64,000 bases of DNA. Source: Gnetum montanum (lineage: Eukaryota; Streptophyta; Gnetopsida; Gnetales; Gnetaceae). How positions within the stretch are numbered: the stretch's first letter is position 1; every line of letters begins with the position of its first letter. The notes under the pieces are model-generated. The model searched no databases, was not told the DNA's origin, and was given only the letters and a program-made list of their open reading frames with translations. The stretch is from positions 1 to 64,000 of the forward strand of contig MNCI01011450.1 in assembly GCA_015680685.1 (NCBI GenBank). Direction: 5' to 3'. Positions 48,764 through 59,800 of the stretch are shown piece by piece. The translations under genes were made by a program, and so were the position numbers.

Positions 48764-49199
48764 AAAAGGTATCTTCGCCATTTTCGATGAATCCATTCCT
48801 GCCCAACCCTAAGGTCTAAACGTGGGTAAGCTTTAAAAGTCCTAGTATCTGGAAAATACACTAAGAATAATGCTTGGGATCCATTTTCTACTCTGCTTTG
48901 AACTCTGAGAACGATTCCTCTCCACCAACAGTCTCTATCATAAGCCTCAACCTAATCCCCAATTCAAATTTCTTCAGGCAAAGGCACCTCAAGTGGATTT
49001 GGCCTAATCTGAGTTGAAGGCACAGTTTCTACCAAAGGCTCCCCATTTTCACTCACAAATTTCTTGAACTAAACTTTCTAGCAATAATAGTGACCCCTTT
49101 TGCCATTCTTGCCCAAAATCATGCATTCAAACTAGGCCCCTCCATAGCCCTCCTCAATGCTCCATACTTCCACTTTGCTTCCAACCCTAAGCCCCATTC
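48764..49199 (-). pseudogene. Agenet-domain gene fragment, copy 2
   Basis: On the minus strand from about 49197: MGLRVGSKVEVWSIEEGYG, FECMILGKNGKRG, GEPLVETVPSTQIRPNP, VEAYDRDCWWRGIVLRVQ, LFLVYFPDTRTFKAYP, LRVGQEWIHRKWRRYLL. This is a tandem Agenet pair in one exon, ending at a GTGAATG donor. It is uninterrupted, unlike copy 1, but W and Y codons are TAG or TGA at five or so places, so it is dead. Several changes are TGG to TAG, as expected from C-to-T change on the other strand. Confidence 0.8.
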
Positions 49200-49644
49200 C
49201 TTTAATCTAATCTTCTCTCAGCCCAGAAATTTTTTTTTTCACTATTGCTCTTTATTTCTGTGTTTCCTAAAGTTCAATCTACTCTTTGGTCAATTTTAGG
49301 CAATCTGAATGAAATTTAGAATACCAGTATGGACCAAACATGCTACTGCAAAGACAACTGACGTAATTCAATTATGATTCTCTCTCTTATTTGCAAGCTA
49401 TTTCTTTCTTCTTTGCTTATATTCAAACAAATTGAACTCCAAAGTGTCTATGCTTTTCTTACAATAAAATCTCTATTATGGGATTGGTGGGCAGTCTACT
49501 TCCCCATAACATTCTACAGAACCCAACCATCTAGCACTTATTCCATTGCTTCTTGCAATCATTTTAATAGAAGAAGTGTGATTTCTATTTTTAAAGAAAA
49601 ATTGGAAATTTTGCTAAATAAGGAAAAAATAACTCACATATAAT
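49200..49644. other. Upstream flank of Agenet copy 2
   Basis: It matches 39131-39480 to about 49560 and is then unassigned. No supported coding; the open plus-strand stretch at 49374-49643 has no motif and lies antisense to the duplicated flank. Confidence 0.45.
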
Positions 49645-50235
49645 GATGATTGAAATTGATTTAGAGAATCAACCAATTTTAGCCTTAATTGATTGAGAGA
49701 ATGATGACTGAAATTGATTTAGAGAATCAACTAATTTTAGCTTTAATTGATGACCGAAATTGATTCAAAGAATCAACTAATTTTATCCTTAATTGATTGA
49801 GAGAATCATGACTAAAATTGATTCAGAGAATCAACTAATTTTAGCTTTCATTGATTACTAAAATTGATTCAGAGAATCAACTAATTTTAGCCTTAATTGA
49901 TTGAGAGAATGATGACTGAAATTGATTCAAAGAATCAATTAATTTTACCCTTAATTGATTGAGAGAATGATGACTAAATTTGATTCAGATAATTAACTAA
50001 TTTTAGCTTTAATTGATGACTAAAATTGATTTAGAGAATCAACTAATTTTAGCCTTAATTGATTGTGAGAATGATGACTGAAATTGATTTAGAGAATCAA
50101 CTAATTTTAGCCTTAATTGATTGAGAGAATGATGATTGAAATTAATTTAGAGAATCAAATAATTTTAGCCTTAATTGGTTGAGAGAATCAACTAATTTTC
50201 GTGAGTTGATCCACAAAATTCAACCTTAATTGATT
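49645..50235 (+). repeat. Minisatellite, about ten units of 46-58 bp
   Basis: Units contain gaaattgatttagagaatca plus actaattttagccttaattg; longer ones add attgagagaatgatga. Within each unit TTGATT and AATCAA are separated by 5-6 bases, so single strands can form hairpins. Long and short variants alternate irregularly. Confidence 0.93.
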
Positions 50236-50718
50236 AAGAGAAGCTTCGAGTCATTGATAACATGTGGAAGTCCAAAGGGAAAGAGCCAACACCACCCAAG
50301 ACATGATTCATCAATCATATTGAAGATTTTTACAAATATTTTTTGTAAATTTTTGTTGTTTGATTTGTTATTCTGATTATTGTAATGATGTACAACACTC
50401 AAAGTGTCATGTCAAGTGGCATTCACAATTTTGTAATGTCTGTCTATTAGTCAATGGCACCCTACCAACTTTATAATCAAACTCTACCCATTTTGTATAA
50501 CTTGAGATCCTATTTTAAGTTAGTTATGGGGGTATGATGAATGGTAAAAATTCCAAATAGATGTTGGATCAGCACATCTATGTTAACACATATATGTTGA
50601 CTCTAGGTTAGGTTTTAGCTATAAATATGTGTCACTAGCCATATTTAAAGAACCTTTTGGTTGTAGCTTATTGAAACTCTATCAATTTTTTTTTCTAAAT
50701 TTTATAACAATTAACAAG
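50236..50718. other. Unassigned flank of A3
   Basis: AT-rich. It has a TATA-like gctataaatatg near 50620 and ggggg near 50529, which could be an old LTR remnant, but no matching partner is in the window. Confidence 0.4.
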
Positions 50719-51561
50719 TGATGAGTCACCAAATAAGCAACGAGATATTGAATCCTCGATATTGAATACACGATATCGGATCGGCCAAGCGACATCAAAT
50801 CATTAACATTGGACACGCGATGTTAGAGCCTGTCTCGTTGTCTATAAATAAGAGATAGGGGTGCTTGGTTTTTTATAGTAATTTTTCAGTCCTTTAGCCA
50901 AACTCTTGTATTTTTTCTCTTCCAGAGTTAGAATCATTTCTGAGTGCCTGCAGTAGGAGTCATAGAGTGAATGAATCTTTATTCAAGCATTGTGTACCTA
51001 AGCACACCTAGTGTTTGGAAATAAAGACGAACTTTGTGATAAACCTCGCAACATTTAGAATATCTTAACTATTGCATTTAATGTTATTTACTATTATTTG
51101 ATGCTCTCATTAGTTAATCAATGTTATTTCTATAGAATTTTTAATCATCAATGAATTAGCACACTCAGCACGACCACTTCAAGCATATGTGAAACACTTG
51201 GTAACCCAATAATGATTAGCGTTTGGTAATCCCAGTAGTGTTACACTAGTTTAAGATGTGTCTAGAGAGTGGGAATGGATGCTGGTGTTAGGATTCGATT
51301 AACATTAGAGTTACAAAAACCCATTAGTTAACTAAATATTTTCATTTCACACACTTAGAAGACCAAGATAGAAAATATAAGGAACATAAAAAAATCATAT
51401 ACCTCTAGTTTACTTAACCATACAATTGTGCCTTACAAGTAAGCTTGGGAAGACAATGACTACATAACTCATCCTTGTTCTATGTAGGTGCATAAGCACT
51501 TAAACCTTGGAGTTCAACTGGATCGTATGGTTGGGTGTAGGGGGTACCTTTCTACTCATCA
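50719..51561 (+). repeat. A3 5' LTR (843 bp)
   Basis: It starts TGATGAGTCACC and ends CTACTCATCA. It is the reverse complement of the other A LTRs in window coordinates. TCTATAAATA at 50841-50850 is the TATA box. Confidence 0.92.
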
Positions 51562-51562
51562 T

Positions 51563-51580
51563 TGGCATCACTGCTAGGGA
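51563..51580 (+). other. A3 primer-binding site (decayed tRNA-Asp)
   Basis: TGGCATCACTGCTAGGGA follows the LTR at one-base spacing. It is a mutated form of TGGCGCCGTTGCCGGGGA, the complement of tRNA-Asp seen at 236-252. Most changes are C to T or G to A. Confidence 0.8.
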
Positions 51581-51697
51581 TTTTGTTGTTTGTGTATTGA
51601 TTAGAACTTAGGAAATCCTTCCATCATTGGAACGAACACTTAAGGTTAACTATCCTACAATCACCGGAAAAGGGTATCACACACTAAGTAATCAATC

Positions 51698-53625
51698 ATG
51701 TCTCCTTCTTCTTATAAGAGGGCTTCACCGACTAGGTCTGATACCATGAATAATCAGAGGCAAGGTGCACAAGATGATCTGCTAGTGCCCTAATAGTTTT
51801 GCATGGTATACGCTCACCCTGATGACTATATACCAGAATTTACCTTTATCCTCCACTAGGATGAACAGCTACAATGGGATGATTTAGAAGGTAACATAGT
51901 GTTACCTCCAAATCACTCAATCCCAGTCATGCTTCTTCATGCTCTCACACAAATTGGTATGCAGCACTTACAGTTAAAGTATGTTTTGCATGAGCAAGAT
52001 TCAAGAGATTATCTACCCATAGAGGCACAATGCTAGAGGGATCTACAACAGGAGAGACATTACGAATCTGTGAAGGGAAAGTGGTCTCAAGATGTCTGAT
52101 CTGTCCTAAGTAAAATTGACGATGGTGAACTTGTCTTGGGAGGTTTTCCACAAAATTATATTCCTCTCTTTGACTTTGGTCAAGGAGTTGGGTATTAGAA
52201 TCTTCACTCAACTATTCATAATCCATGTTTTGGTACCAATGGACGCAAATGATTTGGAAAAGAAATACGAGTACATGACAATGACAGACATTACAATCGT
52301 AACTGCGACTGAGGTTGCGACCACCGAAGAGAAGCTGGTAGGTGTCGACATGATTCTATTCCTCCTTACTCTTTACCTTCATCATCTTCTTCCTCCTCTC
52401 CTTTGAGATCTGAACGTAGTTGCAAAGGGCAAGACCATGAGGACAATGGTAGGTAAAATAGAAATCATCGACAAAACAGTAGAGAAAGGGGATGAGGGCA
52501 TTCCAGAGAGACACATCATGAAAGAATGAAGAGTACAGAACAACATAGGCATCATAGATGCCATAGGAAGCATCATCATGATGAACCTGTAATTGCCACC
52601 TGAAGTATGTTAAATATAGTATAGGCTATTAGGATTCCAACAAGGCACCAGAAAGATAGTAGGATACAATGCTAATCCTCAAAATCATTTACAAGCATTC
52701 CACAATGCATGTGCCTTGCAGAATATAGAAAATGAGTGGCAAAAGCTAAAGTTGTTTCCATGGACACTAATCAAGGAAGAAAAAAGCTAGTACCAGTCCC
52801 TAGAACTAGAATCCATTCGTCGATGGAGTACCATGTTAGAGCTATTCAATGATAAGTATCAAACGTATTCCAAAGGGTCCAACCTGCGTAAGCAAATCCA
52901 AGGATGAAAACAAGGAGGACACATCCTTAGATGCTACCATTGGCCAATATTATTCATTATTACATCATTGCCCTGGCCATGGTTACTCACAAAAGGAATA
53001 ACTACACCATCTCATAGATGGGCTTAGGTACGAAATGTGAAAAACCCTTGGGACTTATGCCCAAGGAAGGCTATCTGAGCTTAGAGCCCATCAAATACAA
53101 AGATTGTTGGAGTGAGTTGCCAAGGAGGAAGATGAGTTGAGGAAAAGAGAAAATGCAGAGGAGTACAACAGAGATTCTTCCCTCCAAAATAAGGAAGTTA
53201 GATTTTGCGAAGATGAAGAAGAGTCACCACTTAAAGAGATGGTGAATAGAAAGACTTTGCCCATTCAAAAATTTGCATCAGAAGTATCAGCAAAGGTGGA
53301 TCAAATGTAAAACTCCCTAGATGAAAAATTTCAAACTACCCTAAAAATAGTAGAGGAGTCTAGAAAACAAAGTAGTGACTGAGAGAGAAGGAAAAAGAAA
53401 GAAGCTGAGTATGCAAGTAACAAGGGTAAGGGCAAGGTTTCCATCATTGAAGAGGTTGAGGATTCAAACACAGATAATGATGGTGGATGTGAGATTTGCC
53501 AATATGACCATCCTAAGGTATGTTGCCCAGTAGTGCCACATCTACAAGAATCTGGGGTGTAAACACCTAGAAGGTTACCTTATCCTTAAGGTAACCCAAG
53601 GTAGTTCCACCAACCCTTGACATAT
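51698..53625 (+). pseudogene. A3 gag (broken)
   Basis: The ATG at 51698 (MSPSSYKRASPTRSDT) matches the A1 start. The N-terminal part has EFTFILH*DEQLQWDDLEG and LHALTQIGMQHLQLKY (near 51940). The gag core, with NPQNHLQAFHNACALQNIEN, lies near 52675-52735, and the helical end with FCEDEEE at 53205-53225. The zinc-knuckle-like CEICQYDHPKVCC is at about 53487-53525, with the same shortened C-x2-C-x3-H-x3-C spacing as A1. Stops and frameshifts are frequent. Confidence 0.85.
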
Positions 53626-53639
53626 TATCCTAGTGGAGC

Positions 53640-54665
53640 TCCACCACAAATGAATGAATAGTATTAATAGTGGCAACACCCATAGTCATGGGGAATGCCA
53701 CTACCACATCAATAATACCCATACTATCAACCTGACCCATACGGGTATTATGTTCAGTAGCCTATCTCTCCACATGACTCTACTAGTCATGATGCTCTTC
53801 AACCTCACTACCAGATCCTCGAGGACTATAGAACTTCTTCTTCTTCTAGGGGTGATGCTCCACATACGTACTATCCTTCTCATCTATTTGCATCTCTTCC
53901 ACCCTTAGCTCCATTACCACCTACTCCAACTATGCAAGGTAAGCTTCCTGCCTAGTCATAGCAATGTAACACTACAAGGGCTGTCAATCTTCAACCTACT
54001 ATTTGTTCAAAAAACCAATCAAAGAAGATACCTTTCTTTAGAATCAACAATCCAACCAAGTCTTTACAACCATAAGAGGCTAATTATCCAAACACCTCAT
54101 CATCGTTTGAATCTTCGGAGCTTCCTTCGAGGCAAAAATTGCACACAATGTACATTGTCATGTTAACTTACACCATCACTGATTAAATTAAAGTTGGTCA
54201 TCTTCCTAGGAAATTATTTGATCCTAGAAGTCCTCTTATCTATTTACAAATCACTAGAAATGAGCCTTGTGAAGCTCTTTTAGATTCAAGTTCTAGTGTT
54301 AATTTGATCTCCCAGGAAATGTATAAAGCTTGGAACCTACCTCTGCTAAAGAAGAGTAACATTCATTTAGAGTAGGCCAACCAGTCCATCACTATTCCAT
54401 TGGGACTAATAGAGGACATTGTCACCACTATTGTGGGTGGTCGTATCCAGCCAATTTCCTAGTGATCCAAGCCAACAGCTGCAAGGAGGACTTCCCAATC
54501 ATAATGGAAAGACATGGCTAAGCACGACTGATGTGTGCCTAGAAATACGTGATCTTTCCCTAGAGATATCAAAAGAAAATACGTTTGGGAAGATCAAGAA
54601 GAAGAAAGTTTCATGCATCGCATACAGTGACACAGGGTGCAACTATGTGCAGAAGTCCTAATTTG
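53640..54665 (+). pseudogene. A3 linker and aspartic protease (broken)
   Basis: A Tyr/Pro/His-rich linker (53650-54000) as in A1. The protease active site at 54281-54300 reads LDSSSSVNLI; the Gly of DSG is Ser, so it is probably inactive, while A1 keeps DSGSS. The second signature region is disrupted by stops near 54460. Confidence 0.82.
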
Positions 54666-54779
54666 TACAACGTTCAACATTGCCTGCATGCAACCAATGT
54701 GCACAATTATCTAACATACAAAGATCCCTATATGCAGCAGCTACAAGATAGGAAGGCACCCAGTGGCTGATAGCTGCCC

Positions 54780-55850
54780 TAGAGAGCAATTCAACTTTAT
54801 GCATGGAACCAACTAAGAGCTCGACTTATGCCTATATCGATAGCATAGATGCATTAGAGAAAGTCCATCATCAACTTCCAAGTACTAACAACGAAGATAT
54901 CAACTAGGGGAAGTTGGAAATCCTTGACGAGTTTAAGTAAGAGCCCCTTGAACTAAAACTATTGCCCATCATTATGGAGTATGCATTTCACAAGAATGGA
55001 AAATCGATAATCATTAATTCTAAGCTCGCTCGTCAACAAAAAGAAGGACTGCTAAAGATGGTAAACAAATGGTCAAAAGCCTTTGCTTGGTCATATCCTG
55101 AATTAACCGAAATAGATCCTATGATATGCTAACATAGAATTTACATTGACCCCTCTATGAAGCCTCAATGACAATCGTAAAGATGACTAAACCCAAAGCT
55201 TAAGCAAGAAGTTAAGGAAGAAATTGAACAACTTCTGAAGGCTGGGTTCATCTACCCCATTGCTAATAGTGAATGGGCTAGTCCATTAGTCATTATGCCT
55301 AAAAAAGATGGTAAATGGAAGGTGTGTATAGACTTTAGGCTATTAAAAATTGCACATTTAAAGATCATTTCCCATTGTCATTCGGTGACCAAGTCTTAGA
55401 TACCATAGCAGGGCATTGTTATTATAGTTTTCTAGATGGTTACAGTGGGTACAATCAAATTCAAATAGCACTATAAGACCAAGCCAAAACTACATTCACA
55501 AGTCCTTGGGGGATATTTGCATATAGGTAGATGCCGTTTGGCTTGTGCAATGCTCTAACAACGTTTCAACGTTTGGTTCTCAGTATATTTTAGCAATAAA
55601 TAGGGAATGGTATGGAGGTTTTTATGGACGATTTCTCCACCTATGGAGCAAAATTTGAACAAGCATTGGACCGATTAGAGCAAGTGCTAAAATGATGTGT
55701 TGAAACCAACCTAAGGCTCAATTAGTAGAAAAGACACTTAATGGTCCAAGACGGCATTATATTAGGGCATGAAATTTCACAAACAAGGATAGAGGTAGAT
55801 CTTGAAAAAATTAAAGTCATCCAAGGAATCACTCCTCAACTTGAAAATCA
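54780..55850 (+). pseudogene. A3 reverse transcriptase (broken)
   Basis: A pol linker (54790-55060) leads to RT. KWKVCIDFRLL lies near 55314 and SFLDGYSGYNQI near 55426. The catalytic FMDDF at 55621-55635 is intact. Stops include TAA 55474-55476, TAG 55591-55593 and TAA 55597-55599. Positions 55386-55723 match A2 with one mismatch. An 18-bp word with atcactcctcaactt is duplicated at 55830-55870, shifting the end of the domain. Confidence 0.9.
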
Positions 55851-55859
55851 CTCCTCAAC

Positions 55860-56450
55860 TTAAAACTGTAAAAGATGTTCAATCATTCCTTGGACATACT
55901 GGCTATTATAGACACTTCATCAAGAACTTTTCAAGGATAGCAAAACCATTGGTAGAACTAATGAAAAAGGACGTACCCTTTGAATGGACCAAGGAATGTG
56001 AGTTAGCTTTCCAAACCTTGAAGTAGAAGCTCATAGAAACACCCATTTTCCAAGCTCCCGACTGGTCAAGACCATTCCATATAATGACTGACACATCCAA
56101 TTTTCCTTTAGAAGCTATACTTACTCATTTAGATGACCAAAAATGTTCCTATTACATTCATTGTACAAGTCAAAGCATTGCTAGTGCACAACTCAACTAT
56201 ACCACAACAGAAAAAGAGTTAATTGTCATGGTGTTTGCACTAGAGAAATTTAGGCACTATGTATTAGGCTATAAGGTATTTGTACATACAGATCATAGTG
56301 TGATTCAATTCCTTATGAATAAACCAACTGTAAGCCCTCATATCATATGATGGCTTATGATCTTACAAGAGTTTGATCTCACTATGGTAGATCATAAAGG
56401 CATCAAGAATGTTGTTTTTGATCATTTATCTCGGTTGTAATGGGACAACA
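55860..56450 (+). pseudogene. A3 RNase H (broken)
   Basis: Starts with VQSFLGHTGYYRHFIKNF at 55880 and continues through FEWTKECELAFQTLK, KFRHYVLGYKVFVHTDHS (near 56245) and LMNKPTVSP to DHLSRL. One TAG at 56026-56028 and another near 56348 break it. The retained THTDH aspartate suggests the catalytic site decayed late. Confidence 0.88.
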
Positions 56451-56639
56451 AAGAGGACGAATATCCAATTTTTGATCGCTTCCCTAATAAACTTCTCTTT
56501 GCAGGTGTAATAAACAATTAATCACCCATAGATACAAATTGGTATAGTAGCATTCTTACTTATCTTCTCACACAAGAAACACCACAAGGGTTGGACATTC
56601 GAAAGAAGTCACAATTTCTCCACCAAGTCAAAAATTTCA

Positions 56640-57745
56640 TGGAAATCAATGGACACCTTTACAAGGTGTGTTCCGATGGCTTGGTCCAATGGTGTGTTCC
56701 CAACAGAGATCAATTGTGAGTTCTCTAAGACACTCATGAGGGCCCTTGTGGGACAAATAATCATTAAAATCTTGGTTGCAAGATATTATTGGCCTACATT
56801 ATTTCAAGATGCCCATTATTTTGTCCAATCTTGTGAGTGCTGCCAACACGATGGGGGAATGATTACTAAAATGGAGGATACACAATAATGGATTCAACCC
56901 TTAGAACCCTTTGACATATGGGGTATTGATTTTATGGGGCCTATTACACAAATGTCTAATGGAAAAGCATACATTGTTGTTGCTATTGATTATTTTACAA
57001 AATGGGCAGAAGTAGCCATTGTTACTGACTATACATCATGTACCGTTGTAGGATTTATTCAACAACAAATCATAAGTAGGTTTGGCATGCCTTGTGTAGT
57101 TATATTTGATAATGGTACACATTTTACAAGTGCAACTTTTCAGAAGTTGATGCAACACTTAGGAGTTGAGCATAAACTAACTACACCATATCATCCTCGA
57201 GAGAATGGTCAAGCTGAAGTCATCAATAGGGAAATCACAAAAATTTTGACATGAACCATGAGAAAATATAGATGAGACTGGAGCACCAAACTGAATGATA
57301 TTCTTTGGGCCTACCGCTCCACATGAAAACTCCCTATAGGCTATTCTTTCTATGAGTTAGTGTACGATAAACTTCCAACACTTCTTATCCAAGCTGAGCT
57401 CCATACACTATCTACAACATGTGACCTTAACCTTGACCTCAGTCTAGCATAAAAAGAATGGTTAATGAATCTTAACTTGCTAGATGAAAATCAAATAGCC
57501 GCCCTATCATCCAACGAATTGCACAATCCCTTCAACAAACAATGTCATGACCTAAGAATTAGAAAATTCAAATATCAACCAAGAGATAGGGTTCTTTATT
57601 GGAATCCTGCACATGTGCCATAATGAACTAAATTTCAAATTCTATGAGAAGGACCTTATATCATTCATGAAATTTTTCCTTCAAGAGCCATGATGATCTA
57701 TAAACCAGGAAGCTTGGATAAGAAATTATTGGTCAACATCTAGCA
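56640..57745 (+). pseudogene. A3 integrase (broken)
   Basis: The zinc region has FVQSCECCQHDGG (56819-56860). Catalytic D 56928 (IDFMGP), D 57108 (FDNGTH) and E 57216 (GQAEVINRE) are all present, so A3 keeps the DDE triad lost in A1 and A2. The open stretch 56934-57254 covers the core and ends at TGA 57252-57254. The C-terminal part (GYSFYELVYDKLPTL, IRKFKYQPRDRVLYW) follows with two more stops. Confidence 0.9.
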
Positions 57746-59548
57746 AACCAAACCTTTCCATGTGCCCAAAATTATCGGTACTAACACTACCTCTGTTGAT
57801 GGACAACCCTGCACATTATTTCGGATCTCCTCCTTCTGACTCAATCATGGGGATATGGCCACCAATGCTAATTATTCTAAGCCCTCAGTTTCTTTTGTCT
57901 CTTTTGTTTTACACATTTTTCATCTTTACTTGTTTTTATTTTACACCATTGTTAACATTTTTACTATTTCTTTCTCTATTACCTTTTGTTTGATTTATTC
58001 TCACTCATTACATAATAAGTGCTTATGATGGTGGGTTGTACTATAATGGTGTTGATTACTAATGTTTGGGTTTTACCTTTGACTTTTAATGTTGGTGCTA
58101 AGGTATGGTTTCTTTTGATAAAATGGCCAATAAGTCCACGTCATCCATTCATCCATTGAATTCTATGGTCTTCCTTTATTTTGGAAATGTACAATCCCTT
58201 TTCCTAATCAAACATATTAATGAATTTGTGGCTTGGTATTCTTCAAACCAAGGAAAGATTCAAATGGATTGAAAAGGGTGTGACTTCAAGGGGATTCGAC
58301 ACATTTGTGCTGGCTATTCTCTTGGGTACTTGGATGTTTTTCATATATTTTTTGCCATTTTGCTATCGACTAATATTAGGAAGTTGAATGAATCAAATAA
58401 GTCTTCGCATGGTGTGGTTCCCACTTAAAAAAAACTAGTGGGAATTCAAAGCACACTCCTTAGACATAGTAAGGAACATGGGCTATAAGCACTAGTTATT
58501 ACACTAAAAAGACATGTTACTCATGCCTAAAGATTTCCACTAACTAAGGCTCTTTCTCACTTCTTGCTTCTCTATTCTTTCTTTTTGAGATGGCAATTGC
58601 TCTATGGAAGCATTCTTGTTGCTTTAGGAGGATGGGTTGGTCAAGTGTCTTGATGCGAGGTCACTGGATGTGATTAGTTTTAATCTGGATTTGGACTAAA
58701 TTTTATTAAGTCACCTTAACCACATAATACATAAGGGACTTTATACAACCTTGATTTCGAGATTCCATTCCATTATTTCTTCTCTTTTTGTATTGCTTCT
58801 TGTATTCTACCTCACAATTTTATGATTAATCTATATCTTGGTCAGTGCATTGTTATTCTTTGATAAATTCTTGTGGGTGAATTCTTAACTATTGTCTCCA
58901 TATGTCATTCCTAGAGTTTACAGACTCTTTGGTTTGTGGGTTTGTTAAGACATAAAGGGCATGAGCCTTCTTTGGGAAGGACCCACTGGCATTCCTTTTT
59001 GGTGCAATTGTTAAGTTCTTTTCCCTTAAAAATTTCTTGCAATCAACTATTTCTTGTTTCACCCCATCCATAACATCCATTTTTTTTCTCTTCCCTTCTA
59101 TGCATTTTTATTGAATTCACCATTGTTATTTCTCTTATCTTCATTTTTCTTTCATTTTCCATCCTATTGCTATCAGAGGTTCGCTCTCAATTGTGGGGGC
59201 CTATTGCAAATTTTTCCATTCCATTACTTATCTCACCCCTACACCTTGGGTAGTCATCAGTTACAAACCTCTAACCTAGTATCCACCATACCCACAACCT
59301 AGCCAATGTGCTTCATATCGAGGTAAGGTATCAACTGTATTATGTCTTATCTATCATTGCTAATTCATGATTGTGTTGTGTGTGCAGATGGTGATCACAT
59401 GAACAATGAACTAGGATAGGAGGAAGCACTCAGGATGGACTGGAACAAGAGCATTTACGAAAGGAACAAGCTTAGTCATGTGGCTATGGACGAACAATGG
59501 TGTGCATATTTTTGACATCGACAGCAATGCACCTCATTTTCAAAAATA
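57746..59548 (+). other. A3 3' noncoding region
   Basis: About 1.8 kb without coding that aligns with the other A copies in reverse. The short open stretches at 57760-57993 and 59054-59302 have only low-complexity F/L-rich content. It ends at cctcatttt, where A-family similarity stops. Confidence 0.75.
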
Positions 59549-59800
59549 AGGTTAAAAGCACTATTGCATCAACTATGAAAATTTTGTGAATATATAAAAA
59601 CAAAGGTGAATATTGAAAAAACAAAAGTGCTAATTTTTGGAACTAATAAGAGAAATTGCACTTTCTAACTAAACAATAAAATATTTGATATTGTAGATAC
59701 TTACGAATATTTGGGAGTAAAATGCTCTCAAAATTATAAGTAAAAGCATTATATATTATAGTAAGAGCCCTTCTTGTTGGCAAATTTTGGCCATTCAATG
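59549..59800 (+). pseudogene. LINE-type reverse transcriptase remnant
   Basis: The plus strand reads VNIEKTKVLIFGTNKR (near 59610-59655) and FDIVDTYEYLGVKCS (59690-59735), with one stop between. These match the conserved EKTKVMVF and DxYxYLG blocks of non-LTR reverse transcriptases. It is upstream in the same kind of protein as the remnant at 37635-38095. It starts where A3 stops. Confidence 0.7.

Larger units (their letters stand above)
50719..59548 (+). mobile_element. A3: Athila-like element lacking its 3' LTR
   Basis: The most complete A copy: 5' LTR, primer site, gag, protease, RT, RNase H, integrase and 3' region in order on the plus strand. Similarity stops at about 59548, within the 3' region next to the position of the GA run, and a LINE remnant begins. 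All modules carry stops. Together with A2 it forms an inverted repeat. Confidence 0.92.

Noticed and set aside
49645-50235. CRISPR array
   Set aside because: The units have no constant repeat with unique spacers; the whole unit repeats and varies in length. The context is a plant genome.
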